A stretch of 64,000 nucleotides of DNA from assembly GCA_024134725.1 (NCBI GenBank), contig CP099863.1, positions 1,669,501 to 1,733,500 on the forward strand, read 5' to 3'. The notes under the pieces are model-generated. The model saw nothing but the letters and a program-made list of their open reading frames with translations, did not search any database and had not been told where the DNA came from. The translations under genes and the position numbers were made by a program. The stretch is from Bacillus sp. 1780r2a1. Its GTDB lineage: Bacteria > Bacillota > Bacilli > Bacillales > Bacillaceae_H. This document shows, piece by piece, positions 8,649 through 17,480 of the stretch. Each line of letters starts with the position of its first letter. The stretch's first letter is position 1.

Positions 8649-9124
8649 TGAACGTTAGCCCTGTCTTTATTACATGTATAAACATTAGCGCATGGCTTTT
8701 TTTTCATATGGCTGCCTCCTACGTTTGTGGAATCATTCCCATAACATTTTTTGAGAAAGATTACCTCATCTTTAAACGAATGAAGTGGGAGACAGATGAT
8801 AAATACAAAAAGGTTTGGATTCATAAGTGGAAAATTCTTTTACCGGATGCAGGTAAGGTAATGAAGCATGGTTTCTATAAAAAAACTTGGGAGTCTCGTT
8901 CTGCTGAGTATACGGTTCGGTTTTTAATGGAAACAAAAAGGGCAGAGCTTACTCACTGGATGAGCATCTGTCCAGCATTTCTCTTCTTTCTTTGGAATTC
9001 ACCTTCTGTAGGTTGGGTGATGGTATGTTATGCTTGCGTTGTTAATATACCATTCATTATTATTCAACGTTATAACCGTATTCGTATTGCACGCATTTCG
9101 CAGCGTCTTCTTACTTCAGAATAA
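8645..9124 (+). CDS. crtO: Glycosyl-4,4'-diaponeurosporenoate acyltransferase CrtO
   Basis: A 159-residue membrane protein with N- and C-terminal hydrophobic segments. Size and the conserved core (HKWKILLPDAG, followed by ETKRAELTHW) match CrtO of the staphyloxanthin pathway, which adds a fatty acyl chain to the sugar of the carotenoid ester. Two adjacent ATG codons serve as possible starts; the first overlaps the crtQ stop. Position directly after crtQ supports the assignment. Confidence 0.85.
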   Translation: MMNVSPVFITCINISAWLFFHMAASYVCGIIPITFFEKDYLIFKRMKWETDDKYKKVWIHKWKILLPDAGKVMKHGFYKKTWESRSAEYTVRFLMETKRAELTHWMSICPAFLFFLWNSPSVGWVMVCYACVVNIPFIIIQRYNRIRIARISQRLLTSE

Positions 9125-9584
9125 AAGTAGTACGTGTCGACTTTTTATTATTGATATTCATATGTATAAAGGAATAGCTAAGAAAAAATTTTTATTGTTT
9201 TATTTGCATTTTATGTGGGTAAAGAAGACGGAAACAATATCACTTGGTCTCTCTTCTTTATCAACTTTTCTTTGAGATCAATTACGAGGCAGTATAGTGA
9301 ATTAGCGTTAGAATAATTAGTAATGTAATTGAGATAGAGAGTTTTTTCTTTAAAGAAAAAAAAGGAAGGGCCTAAGAAATACAATTCATTATGTTCAACG
9401 TATCGTCGCCGTGTTAAATCGGCAAACTTAACATAATAGTAGTAAAATGCTTAATCAAAAAATAAATTAAGCAAAGGAATAAATTTATTTTTAAGTAGAT
9501 GTTTGTACAGGCTGGGCATATAAATAGAAAAAGCAATCAACTAGTTATTTTTTCATGTTTTCAATAAAATATACAATAAGAGTG

Positions 9585-9612
9585 TTGACAATTTTTTATA
9601 AAGAGTTAAAAT
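9585..9612 (+). promoter_or_regulatory. Sigma-A promoter of ltaS
   Basis: TTGACA, 16 bases, TAAAAT. Transcription would begin near 9619, about 125 bases upstream of the ltaS start. Confidence 0.7.
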
Positions 9613-9627
9613 GTGAAAGAACAGTTT

Positions 9628-9662
9628 AGCTCTCTTACAGTTTTTGTAAGGGAGATTTCTTT
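9628..9662 (+). promoter_or_regulatory. Leader hairpin in the ltaS transcript
   Basis: The stem CTCTTACA/TGTAAGGG with a short loop is followed by a T-rich stretch (TTTCTTTTT). It lies within about 15 bases of the predicted transcription start, so it could act as an early attenuator or as a 5' stabilising stem. Confidence 0.4.
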
Positions 9663-9744
9663 TTACGAATTTAGACTAACATTCATCCAGGTTTACGTCT
9701 AAAATAAATGAGCTCAAATTTCGAATAGATATAGAGGTGGGAAT

Positions 9745-11676
9745 ATGAAACAGCTCATGACAAACGGAAAAAACATTTTTGTTAAGCAATTGCCGCTGTT
9801 TTTAGTTGCGGTGTTGTTATTTTGGATTAAAACTTATGCCGTTTACCAAATTGAATTTAATTTAAGTCTTGAGAATTTTATCCAAAAGTTTTTACTATTT
9901 ATGAACCCACTCGGTTCAGCAATTATCTTTTTTGCTTTTGCCTTACTATTTAAAGGGAGAGGAAAGGTACGAGCATTATTAGGTATTAACTTCTTATTAT
10001 CATTTATTTTGTATGCAAACGTTGTGTATTATCGATTCTTTAATGATTTCATTACAGTACCTGTTTTGACTCAATCGAATAACTTTGGTCAATTAGGTGG
10101 AAGTGCAATGGCTTTAATTCAGCCAACAGATATTCTGTATTTCATTGACTTCTTTGTTTTAATTGCACTTGTAATGTGGAAGAAGTTTGATTTACCTACA
10201 ACAATTAGTAAACGTACTGTAACAAGCGTATTTTTAGTCGGAGTTCTAGTTGTAAGTGCAAATATTGCGATTGCAGAAACAGATCGTCCACAGCTTTTAA
10301 CACGTACGTTTGACCGTAACTATTTAGTTAAATATTTAGGTGCATATAACTATACAGTTTATGACATTATTCAAAGCTCGAAATCGTCAGCGCAAAGAGC
10401 TCTAGCTGACAGCAGTGACGTAACAGAGGTTGAAAACTATGCAAAGGCAACTTATGCTGAGCCAAATGAAAAATACTTTGGTAAAGCTAAAGATATGAAC
10501 GTAATTTATATCTCACTTGAATCATTACAAACATTTATGATGGGATATGAATTAAACGGTGAAGAAGTTACGCCGTTTATGAACTCACTTAGAAATGATA
10601 AAAACACGCTTTATTTTGATAACGTGTTCCATCAAACAGGTCAAGGTAAAACATCGGATGCGGAGTTTATGGTAGAAAACTCAATATTCCCATTACCTCA
10701 AGGTTCTGTTTTTACAACAAAAGCAAATAACACGTACCAAGCTGGATCAGCCATTTTAGGCCAAAACGGCTATACAAATGCAGTATTCCATGGTAATGGT
10801 AAGACATTCTGGAACCGTGATGAAATGTACAAGTCATTTGGTGTCGATAAATTCTTCGACTCAGCATATTACGATATGAATGAGGAAGATACGCTAAACT
10901 ATGGTTTAGAAGATAAGCCGTTCTTTAAAGGTTCTATGCCTTATCTAAAAGAATTAAAACAGCCATTTAGCGCAAAGTTTATTACGCTATCTAACCATTT
11001 CCCTTATCCATTAGATGAGGAAGACCAAACAATTGAGCCGCATACTACAGGCGATAAATCAGTTGACCAATACTTCCAAACGTCTCGCTATTTGGATGAG
11101 GCATTGAAGCAGTTCTTTGATGATTTAAAAGCTTCTGGTCTATACGATAACACGATGGTTGTTATGTATGGTGACCACTATGGTATTTCTGAAAACCATA
11201 AGCGAGCAATGTCTGAAGTACTTGGAAAAGATGTAGGTGACTTTGAACAAGCGCAATTACAGCGTGTACCACTGTTTATTCATGCTCCTGGTTTAGAAGG
11301 TGGCGTGAAGCATACGTATGGTGGTCAAGTTGATATTCGCCCAACAGTTATGCATCTACTAGGTATTGATACGAAAGACTATATTGACTTTGGTACAGAC
11401 TTGCTTTCAAAAGATCATCAGGAAATTGTTCCGTTCAGAAACGGTGACTTTGTAACACCTGAGATTACAAAAGTAGACCAAAAAGTATTCAATAATGAAA
11501 CTGGTGAGCAATTGCCAGAAGAAGAAGCAAAAAAATATGATAAATACGATGAACTGGTAAAACAAAAGCTTGAGTTGTCCGATAAGCTTGTGTACGGTGA
11601 CTTATTACGTTTCCATACTCCAGAAGGCTTTAAACCAGTAGATCGTTCTCAGTACGATTACAATAAGCGTGACTAA
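9745..11676 (+). CDS. ltaS: Lipoteichoic acid synthase LtaS family
   Basis: A 643-residue enzyme that polymerises glycerol phosphate from phosphatidylglycerol onto a glycolipid anchor outside the membrane. Five N-terminal membrane helices (about 15-180) precede an extracellular sulfatase-like domain. Metal ligand Glu259 (ISLESLQTF) and nucleophile Thr303 (GQGKTSDAE) are present, as is MYGDHYG later. ALA|DSSD near 219-221 fits the signal-peptidase site that releases the catalytic domain in LtaS proteins. Bacillus has up to four paralogues (LtaS, YfnI, YqgS, YvgJ), so the exact paralogue is uncertain. GAGGTGGGAAT precedes the ATG. Confidence 0.9.
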   Translation: MKQLMTNGKNIFVKQLPLFLVAVLLFWIKTYAVYQIEFNLSLENFIQKFLLFMNPLGSAIIFFAFALLFKGRGKVRALLGINFLLSFILYANVVYYRFFNDFITVPVLTQSNNFGQLGGSAMALIQPTDILYFIDFFVLIALVMWKKFDLPTTISKRTVTSVFLVGVLVVSANIAIAETDRPQLLTRTFDRNYLVKYLGAYNYTVYDIIQSSKSSAQRALADSSDVTEVENYAKATYAEPNEKYFGKAKDMNVIYISLESLQTFMMGYELNGEEVTPFMNSLRNDKNTLYFDNVFHQTGQGKTSDAEFMVENSIFPLPQGSVFTTKANNTYQAGSAILGQNGYTNAVFHGNGKTFWNRDEMYKSFGVDKFFDSAYYDMNEEDTLNYGLEDKPFFKGSMPYLKELKQPFSAKFITLSNHFPYPLDEEDQTIEPHTTGDKSVDQYFQTSRYLDEALKQFFDDLKASGLYDNTMVVMYGDHYGISENHKRAMSEVLGKDVGDFEQAQLQRVPLFIHAPGLEGGVKHTYGGQVDIRPTVMHLLGIDTKDYIDFGTDLLSKDHQEIVPFRNGDFVTPEITKVDQKVFNNETGEQLPEEEAKKYDKYDELVKQKLELSDKLVYGDLLRFHTPEGFKPVDRSQYDYNKRD

Positions 11677-11714
11677 GAAAAAAGCGAAGGCAAAACATGC
11701 CTTCGCTTTTTTAT
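11677..11714 (+). terminator. ltaS terminator
   Basis: AAAAAAGCGAAGGC and GCCTTCGCTTTTTT pair around a short loop directly after the stop codon. Confidence 0.92.
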
Positions 11715-11865
11715 ATGAATTGAAACTTATTTACGTTTCGTTCGTATATAACGTATAAAGGTAATTTATTTTAGAACTGGAAGTTAAATGGTATAATATT
11801 CTTACCTTACTAAATGAAATAAAACGATGTTAAACATAAATAGAGAACATAAGGAGTGAGCGGAC

Positions 11866-12504
11866 GTGAAAGTAATGACATTCTTAAAACGATTGTTTAT
11901 CGTATGGACTGTTGGTACAGCTACGATTCCAATTAGTTATTTAGGGTTTAATGTAGGGGTAGGTGACAGCATTTTATTAAGCTTTGGCACTGCTGCAATA
12001 ACAGGAATATTCTTTATCTTTAAAAGCGTTAGAGTTGCATATAAAGACCCGTATAGGGAAGAGCTTGCCTATATCAAGCATCAGGTAAAGGAAGCGCGTA
12101 AACAATTAAAAGTTATTAGTAGTTCTCGCTTTAAGCTAAAATCAATTCACATGTGGACAGAGCTTTCTAAGCTATACAGAGTAGGAAAGAGCATGGTTGA
12201 TATGGTTGAAAAAGAGCCTGAGCGTTATAAAAGTGTTCAGCCATTTTTTACAAATTACCTGCAAGCAACGGTGACGGTTATTGAACGCTACGTATTTTTA
12301 TTATCTAAACCTACTAAAAGTATTGATGTAAAAGAAAGTATTCATGAAGCTGAAAATGTGATACATGAACTCTCAGCACAGTACGATCAGCTTTTAAATT
12401 CTGCTCTCTCTCAAGATGTACTAAGTTTAGATGTAGAAATGAAGGTTTTAAAGCAACATTTTCAAAATGAAGAGGAATATGCGCCAATAAATCGAATGAA
12501 GTAA
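11866..12504 (+). CDS. xpaC: XpaC-like 5-bromo-4-chloroindolyl phosphate hydrolysis protein
   Basis: A 212-residue protein with two N-terminal membrane segments (about 8-26 and 31-52) and a basic, helical cytoplasmic remainder. Length, layout and the following TelA-family gene match the xpaC-yaaN pair of B. subtilis. XpaC was named from hydrolysis of X-phosphate; its true role is not established. The start is GTG preceded by AAGGAGTGAG. Thirteen bases separate it from the TelA gene, so they form an operon. Confidence 0.75.
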   Translation: MKVMTFLKRLFIVWTVGTATIPISYLGFNVGVGDSILLSFGTAAITGIFFIFKSVRVAYKDPYREELAYIKHQVKEARKQLKVISSSRFKLKSIHMWTELSKLYRVGKSMVDMVEKEPERYKSVQPFFTNYLQATVTVIERYVFLLSKPTKSIDVKESIHEAENVIHELSAQYDQLLNSALSQDVLSLDVEMKVLKQHFQNEEEYAPINRMK

Positions 12505-12517
12505 GGATGGGGTTTAT

Positions 12518-13663
12518 ATGAAAGAATTGGAAAAAAACCAATCGCTAGATGAACTTTTAAACGATCCGTTTGCATCACCCACTTTGGCTACACAGGCTGA
12601 TCAACCGGTAGCTAAGCAACTTTCAACGTACAATAGTTTAGCACCTGAATATCAGGAAAAAGCACAAAAGATTGCTGAGCAAATTGACTATAAAAACCAG
12701 CAGGCTATTCTTCAGTATGGCGTAGCTGCACAGTCTGAGCTTTCCCAGTTCTCACAGTCTGTTTTACAGCATGTGCAAACGAAGGATACAGGTCCTGTGG
12801 GAGATGTAATAGCCGATCTAATGTCTAAGATACGTCAGGTTAATCCAGATGATTTTACAACGAAGAAAAAAGGGTTTATCGGGAGAGTATTTTCTGGATT
12901 GTCAAAGCCAATTCAAAATTTATTAACTAAATATCAAAGTATTAACGTTGAAATTGATAAAATTGCAGACAAATTAGAGCGCTCTAAGCAAATGCTTTAT
13001 CGTGATATTACGATGTTGGATAGCTTGTACGATAAAAATAAGCAGTTTTATGATGCGTTAAATATTTATATTGGAGCTGCAGAGTACCGCCTGGAGTCAC
13101 TTCGAAACGAGGCACTTCCTGCACTTCAACAAGAAGCAAAAGCGAAGAATGACTACTTAATGGCTCAGGAAGTAAATGATTTGAGCCAATTTATTAATCG
13201 CTTAGAAAAGCGGGTTCATGATCTGAAGCTAAGTAGACAGATTGCCGTTCAAAGCGCACCACAAATTCGTTTGATTCAAGAAGTAAATCAAACGCTTGTA
13301 GAAAAAATTCAAAGCTCTATCTTGACAGCAATTCCCCTCTGGAAAAATCAAGTGGTGATTGCTACTACGTTGTTGCGACAAAAAGCCGCAATGGAAGCTC
13401 AAAAGCAAGTATCTAAAACAACAAACGATTTATTAACGCGTAATTCAGAAATGTTAAAGCAAAATACAATTGAAGTGGCAAAAGAAAACGAGCGAGGAAT
13501 CGTGAATATTGAAACGCTTAGACAAACACAATCAGATTTAATTACTACGCTTGAAGAAGTATTGAAAATTCAAGAGGAAGGCCGCACGAAGCGAACAGAA
13601 GCAGAAGCGGAGCTTTATCAGATGGAATCAGACTTGAAAACCAAGTTAATGAATTTAAAATAG
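12518..13663 (+). CDS. Toxic anion resistance protein, TelA/KlaA (YaaN) family
   Basis: A 381-residue, largely helical and coiled-coil protein of the TelA family, named after plasmid tellurite resistance but mostly of unknown chromosomal function. Family-typical blocks include the segment IADKLERSKQMLYRDI, YIGAAEYRLE, and IRLIQEVNQTLVEKIQSSI. It has no signal peptide and is expected in the cytoplasm, perhaps at the membrane with XpaC. GGATGGGG precedes the ATG. It ends at a bidirectional terminator. Confidence 0.87.
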   Translation: MKELEKNQSLDELLNDPFASPTLATQADQPVAKQLSTYNSLAPEYQEKAQKIAEQIDYKNQQAILQYGVAAQSELSQFSQSVLQHVQTKDTGPVGDVIADLMSKIRQVNPDDFTTKKKGFIGRVFSGLSKPIQNLLTKYQSINVEIDKIADKLERSKQMLYRDITMLDSLYDKNKQFYDALNIYIGAAEYRLESLRNEALPALQQEAKAKNDYLMAQEVNDLSQFINRLEKRVHDLKLSRQIAVQSAPQIRLIQEVNQTLVEKIQSSILTAIPLWKNQVVIATTLLRQKAAMEAQKQVSKTTNDLLTRNSEMLKQNTIEVAKENERGIVNIETLRQTQSDLITTLEEVLKIQEEGRTKRTEAEAELYQMESDLKTKLMNLK

Positions 13664-13666
13664 ATG

Positions 13667-13698
13667 GAAAAAGCCGAACAAAACTGTTCGGCTTTTTC
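13667..13698. terminator. Bidirectional terminator
   Basis: AAAAAGCCGAACA/TGTTCGGCTTTTT lies between the TelA-family gene and the convergent lipoprotein gene. Confidence 0.92.
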
Positions 13699-13700
13699 CT

Positions 13701-14339
13701 TTATAAATTCTCGATTGAGCGAGTCATTTCTAAAAAGGCATTAACATTTTCTGTTTCAACCGGAGTAAAAATGGTAAGTCGCATAGCCGGACGTTTGTCA
13801 GATTCTTTCACTAAGTACGAAGTAATACGATCCTTGTCGTTGCTGGCTGAATATACACTGCGAAATGAAAGATCCTCATTATAGGATGTGACAGAGTTTT
13901 TTTGAACATCAGCAGATACAGCTTCTAATCCTTTTATGGCTTCTTGCTCTATCTTATCCCAGTCCACGTTATTAGGGAGAACTTCAATACGCATCCACAA
14001 AGCATCATTAGCATCGTAGTAGATGACATCTTTTCGAGGTTCTTCTTCTGTAAACGTATATCCTTCTAGGACATATAAAGAATACTTTTGATTTTCACTA
14101 GTTTTTAAAAATCCCATTTTCTCCTCTTGCATACCTTCGTTTTCATACGTCATCATTTGCTCAGGAAGTCGAATGGTTTGTTCATCAGATGAAGTATCTG
14201 AGGATTCTTTGGGTGATCTCTCTTTTGGAACTTGATCACTTGTGCTCTGAGAAGAGTCATCAGACTTAGAGTTTTCTTGTGCTGTTCCACAGGCTGTCAG
14301 CATAAACGCTGTCAAAAGAATTAACAGATATTTTTGCAC
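13701..14339 (-). CDS. Secreted lipoprotein of unknown function
   Basis: A 212-residue lipoprotein: a short signal peptide ends in the lipobox LTAC (Cys17), followed by a Ser/Asp/Lys-rich linker to about residue 55 and a folded domain. The domain shares the pattern WMRIEVLP ... YLVKES with the gene immediately upstream (WMRIQVLK ... YIVKVP), so the two look like diverged paralogues. The start is GTG with AAAGGAGAGG before it. One base separates it from the upstream stop, so translation is coupled. No known family recognised. Confidence 0.72.
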   Translation of the reverse strand: MQKYLLILLTAFMLTACGTAQENSKSDDSSQSTSDQVPKERSPKESSDTSSDEQTIRLPEQMMTYENEGMQEEKMGFLKTSENQKYSLYVLEGYTFTEEEPRKDVIYYDANDALWMRIEVLPNNVDWDKIEQEAIKGLEAVSADVQKNSVTSYNEDLSFRSVYSASNDKDRITSYLVKESDKRPAMRLTIFTPVETENVNAFLEMTRSIENL

Positions 14340-14340
14340 G

Positions 14341-14859
14341 CTACCTCTCCTTTAACTGAATGCTATTAATCATATCGAACAATTGTTGTTCATCAGGTGA
14401 ATTTCTTTTTACGTTGGTTGTAATAATGAGTATTTGTGCTTTACTAGGAACCTTTACGATATATAAGGATGCTTTTTCTTGATGAGTATAGGCTTCAAAA
14501 GCAGTAATGAGTGGCTTCTTAATGTGGTGCTGGTCGGCAATCATTTTAGCTTTTCCAAATTGTTCTTCAAAAGTAGATGTAGCTGAATTGACCGATGTAA
14601 GCGTATTTGTTGTATCGACTTTTAAGACTTGAATTCTCATCCACGTATGAGGGGATTGAGTCGAGAAAATGATGTCTTTTCCCTCTTCTTCTTTTTGTAA
14701 TTCATAGTTAGGTAATACCTCTATTGAAAAACCTTGATGACTGGATGCATTCTCCCTTACGTTTTCTTGCTCATGTGCTAAAGGGGATATATTCGTTTTT
14801 ATTTGAAGGGCACTAAGCGTAAAGATAAACAGAGCTACTATTACTATTCGATAGGTCAT
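14341..14859 (-). CDS. Exported or membrane-anchored protein of unknown function
   Basis: A 172-residue protein with an N-terminal hydrophobic segment (about 4-20) but no lipobox Cys. The following domain resembles the downstream lipoprotein (DIIF..., TWMRIQVL, YIVKVPSKAQI...ITT). It starts at ATG 14859 with AAAGGAGAC just upstream and forms a two-gene operon. Function unknown; extracytoplasmic location inferred. Confidence 0.65.
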   Translation of the reverse strand: MTYRIVIVALFIFTLSALQIKTNISPLAHEQENVRENASSHQGFSIEVLPNYELQKEEEGKDIIFSTQSPHTWMRIQVLKVDTTNTLTSVNSATSTFEEQFGKAKMIADQHHIKKPLITAFEAYTHQEKASLYIVKVPSKAQILIITTNVKRNSPDEQQLFDMINSIQLKER

Positions 14860-14953
14860 ACACAGTCTCCTTTATCTGAAGTGAAATTATCAAAACCAAT
14901 CTTAAATGCTCATGACATTCGATTTCTTACATTTTTCCCCATTCCATTAAAAG

Positions 14954-14981
14954 TAAACGCATTACCTGCGTTTTTATCGAT
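14954..14981 (+). terminator. Small terminator-like hairpin
   Basis: AACGCA/TGCGTT with a 5-base loop and TTTTT. No plus-strand gene ends here, so it may be spurious or end a short transcript. Confidence 0.3.
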
Positions 14982-15044
14982 TTGTTTTCATGTATTTGGG
15001 AGAACCTAAAAGAACATTCTAAACAGAAAGAGAGTGGATATTGA

Positions 15045-15182
15045 GTGAACGAAAAGCCGAAACAAGAGGAGTCGTTAGAACATTCATACGTGTGCAGTGA
15101 ATCATTCTTTGACAATGACTTACGAGCCATTGTCATATCACAGCTAGAGCAAGATCAAATAGAGAAACAAGAAAGAAGGTAA
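15045..15182 (+). CDS. Small acidic hypothetical protein (45 aa)
   Basis: A GTG-started frame encodes 45 residues (NEKPKQEESLEHSYVCSESF, then a helical ISQLEQDQIEKQERR end). It is highly charged with one cysteine. A weak SD (AGAGAGTGG) lies about 8 bases upstream, and its end covers the SD of the deacetylase gene, leaving only 4 bases between them, so coupling is plausible. Its composition looks coding, but no family is recognised. Confidence 0.5.
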   Translation: MNEKPKQEESLEHSYVCSESFFDNDLRAIVISQLEQDQIEKQERR

Positions 15183-15186
15183 GCGT

Positions 15187-15963
15187 ATGAAAAAAAGTCT
15201 TTTGTTTCTTTGCGTATTTCTCTTTTTCGCCGGTGCATCGAACGGACAAGCAGCAAAAAAAAGTCGCTTTTACTATGAGAAAAAAGGTGATATTGTTTGG
15301 GAAGTTCCAACAAGTGAAGAAAAGATTATCGCATTAACGTTTGATGATGGGCCAGATCCGACATATACGCCGCTTATTCTAGATTTACTAAAGGAATACA
15401 ATGCAAAAGCTACATTTTTTGTTTTAGGTGACCGAGTTACTCAATATCCTACAATTGCAAAAAGAGAGATTAAAGAAGGGCATGAACTCGCAAATCATAC
15501 GTATAGTCATCTAGAAGTTCGCGGTCAAGATACTGCAAAAATAGAAGGAGAGATCGAAAAGGCTGATGAAAGAATTCAGCAGGTAACAGGTATTAAACCT
15601 TATCTCTTTAGGCCTCCTACTGGTTACTATGACGATAAAGTGGTGAAAGCAGCTAAAAACCAACAATATACGGTTGTATTATGGTCGTGGCATCAAGACA
15701 CGTTTGATTGGAGAAATCCTGGTGTAGACAGAATTGTTCATCAAGTATTGAAAAATGCAAGCTCTGGAGATATTGTTTTGTTTCACGATACAGGTGGAAA
15801 TCGTACGCAAACAGTTCAAGCACTAAAACAAATACTGCCTGAGTTAAAAGAAAAAGGATATCGTTTTGTTACAATTTCAGAGCTTTTAAAGCATCATCCA
15901 AACTATGAATCCCTTTATTTAATGCAAAAGGAAAACACAAACAAAGGCACTCCTTTAAAATAG
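15187..15963 (+). CDS. Polysaccharide deacetylase (carbohydrate esterase 4)
   Basis: A 258-residue secreted NodB-fold enzyme. The signal peptide covers about residues 1-23. The five CE4 motifs are visible: TFDDGPDPTYT (base and metal Asp), HELANHTYSHLE (metal His pair), RPPTGYYDD, WSWHQDTFDWRNPG, and IVLFHDTGG. Such enzymes remove acetyl groups from peptidoglycan or related glycans; similarity is to the PdaA/YheN/YjeA group, substrate unproven. GAAGGTAAG precedes the ATG. The terminator hairpin includes its stop region. Confidence 0.88.
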   Translation: MKKSLLFLCVFLFFAGASNGQAAKKSRFYYEKKGDIVWEVPTSEEKIIALTFDDGPDPTYTPLILDLLKEYNAKATFFVLGDRVTQYPTIAKREIKEGHELANHTYSHLEVRGQDTAKIEGEIEKADERIQQVTGIKPYLFRPPTGYYDDKVVKAAKNQQYTVVLWSWHQDTFDWRNPGVDRIVHQVLKNASSGDIVLFHDTGGNRTQTVQALKQILPELKEKGYRFVTISELLKHHPNYESLYLMQKENTNKGTPLK

Positions 15964-15980
15964 GAGGTGCCTTTGTTTGT
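15937..15980. terminator. Bidirectional terminator
   Basis: The long stem CAAACAAAGGCAC ... GTGCCTTTGTTTG overlaps the deacetylase stop. It also serves the convergent antiporter gene. Confidence 0.85.
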
Positions 15981-17456
15981 TTAAAGTGTAGATACTTCCT
16001 CTTCAGAAGGGTTCTTTTTCTTTTGAAAATATTCTGTAACGCGCTCGCGTTTCTTTTTAGATACAAGAACATATAGAGTATCCCCAGAGAAGATCTTAGT
16101 ATTTCCGCGAGGTGTGATTAGCTTTTCTTCACGTATAACAGCTGTAATTAAAATGTCTTCCGGTAAGGGGATTTCTTCAAGTGATTTTCCGGAAATTGCA
16201 GCATCTGGCACTAGCTTCAGCTCAATCATCTCATTATTGGTTTTTCCCATAGAAACAAGTTCTAAGCTGTGTGGGACCACTTCTTTTTCACCATCTGAAA
16301 AATTCAAGTAATTAGCAAGCGGAGAAATTGTTGCTCCTTGCAATAACGCAGAAGTAAGAACAACGAAGAATACCACGTTAAAGATAAGCGCACTGTTTTC
16401 AAGACCAGCCATCATTGGGTATGTAGCTAAAACAATGGGAACAGCTCCCTTTAACCCTCCCCACGAAATGAATAGCTGCTCTTTCAGTGTATATTTGCTA
16501 AAGAGCATGCTGATGAAAACACCTAATGGTCGAGCAACGAGCATTAATAAAAACGACAGTAAAATACCTTGCCATGTAACCTGGATAAGTTCTTTAGGAA
16601 AGACGAGTAGTCCTAAAATAATGAACATAAGAATCTGCATCATCCAGGCAAATCCTTCATTAAATCGTACAATAGCATGACGATACGTTAAATGGGAATT
16701 TCCGATAATAACAGCCATTATGTAAACAGCTAGCAAGCCACTTGCTCCAATAAAAGCAGTGACACCATATGTTAAAGCTGCTAAAGCAAGAGATAATACT
16801 GGATAAAGGCCGGACGAGTCTAAATTAATGCGATTAATAATCCATACAGAAGCTTTTCCTAGCACTAATCCCATTATTAATCCCATTCCCATTTGCCAGA
16901 AAAAATCGAGGAAAAGAGTAAAGATAGGTGATTCAGGTACTTGGATTAGTTCAATAATTGAAACAGTTAAGAAAATCGCCATTGGATCATTAGAACCTGA
17001 CTCTGCTTCTAAAGTTGACGTGAGTTTTTGACGAATGTTTTTGGATCCTAAAACGGAAAAAACGGCTGCTGCATCAGTAGAGCCAACAATTGCTCCAAAT
17101 AATAAGCCCTCTAGCCAAGTAACATCCAAAATATACTTTGCTAACACACCGGTTACAACAGTTGTAATTAAAACCCCTAATGTAGCAAGAGAAATAGAAG
17201 GGCGAACGACGCTTTTTACGTCAGTCCACTTCGTTTGAATACCACCATCAAATAGAATGATAATGAGAGCAATTATTCCGACACCTTGTGCTAAAAGAGC
17301 GTTGTCAAAGTAGACGTAATGACTGAGTATCATACCTACAATAATAAACAGTACGAGGGAAGGTAGACCTAAACGAGAAGAGAATTTTGCTGTTAGGACT
17401 CCCGTAACTAGAAGAATGGATAAAAGGAAAATTAAATTGTCAATCGTAAAACTCAA
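15981..17456 (-). CDS. K+/H+ antiporter, CPA1 NhaP2-type with RCK_C domain
   Basis: A 491-residue protein. Residues 1-380 form about twelve membrane helices with the family signatures IILFDGGIQ, VGSTDAAAVF and ESGSNDPMAIFLT (the transport Asp). The C-terminal third is a cytosolic TrkA-C/RCK_C domain (MIELKLVPDAAISGKS ... GDTLYVLVSK), which binds nucleotide-type ligands such as c-di-AMP in related systems. It is expected to expel K+ in exchange for protons. The start is TTG with GAGGTG upstream. A 20-codon leader ORF with a stronger SD precedes it. Confidence 0.85.
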   Translation of the reverse strand: MSFTIDNLIFLLSILLVTGVLTAKFSSRLGLPSLVLFIIVGMILSHYVYFDNALLAQGVGIIALIIILFDGGIQTKWTDVKSVVRPSISLATLGVLITTVVTGVLAKYILDVTWLEGLLFGAIVGSTDAAAVFSVLGSKNIRQKLTSTLEAESGSNDPMAIFLTVSIIELIQVPESPIFTLFLDFFWQMGMGLIMGLVLGKASVWIINRINLDSSGLYPVLSLALAALTYGVTAFIGASGLLAVYIMAVIIGNSHLTYRHAIVRFNEGFAWMMQILMFIILGLLVFPKELIQVTWQGILLSFLLMLVARPLGVFISMLFSKYTLKEQLFISWGGLKGAVPIVLATYPMMAGLENSALIFNVVFFVVLTSALLQGATISPLANYLNFSDGEKEVVPHSLELVSMGKTNNEMIELKLVPDAAISGKSLEEIPLPEDILITAVIREEKLITPRGNTKIFSGDTLYVLVSKKKRERVTEYFQKKKNPSEEEVSTL

Positions 17457-17480
17457 TGATTGTTCACCTCTTTTTCATAA

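Larger units (their letters stand above)
9125..9744. other. Intergenic region before ltaS
   Basis: A 620-base AT-rich stretch without a convincing gene. It contains a nested inverted repeat at 9388-9437, a sigma-A promoter at 9585-9612 and a leader hairpin at about 9630-9653. A frame of 81 codons beginning inside crtO runs into it but has no SD and no family resemblance. Confidence 0.6.

Noticed and set aside
9030-9275. Open frame of 81 codons overlapping the crtO end
   Set aside because: Starts inside crtO in another frame, lacks an SD, and resembles no family.
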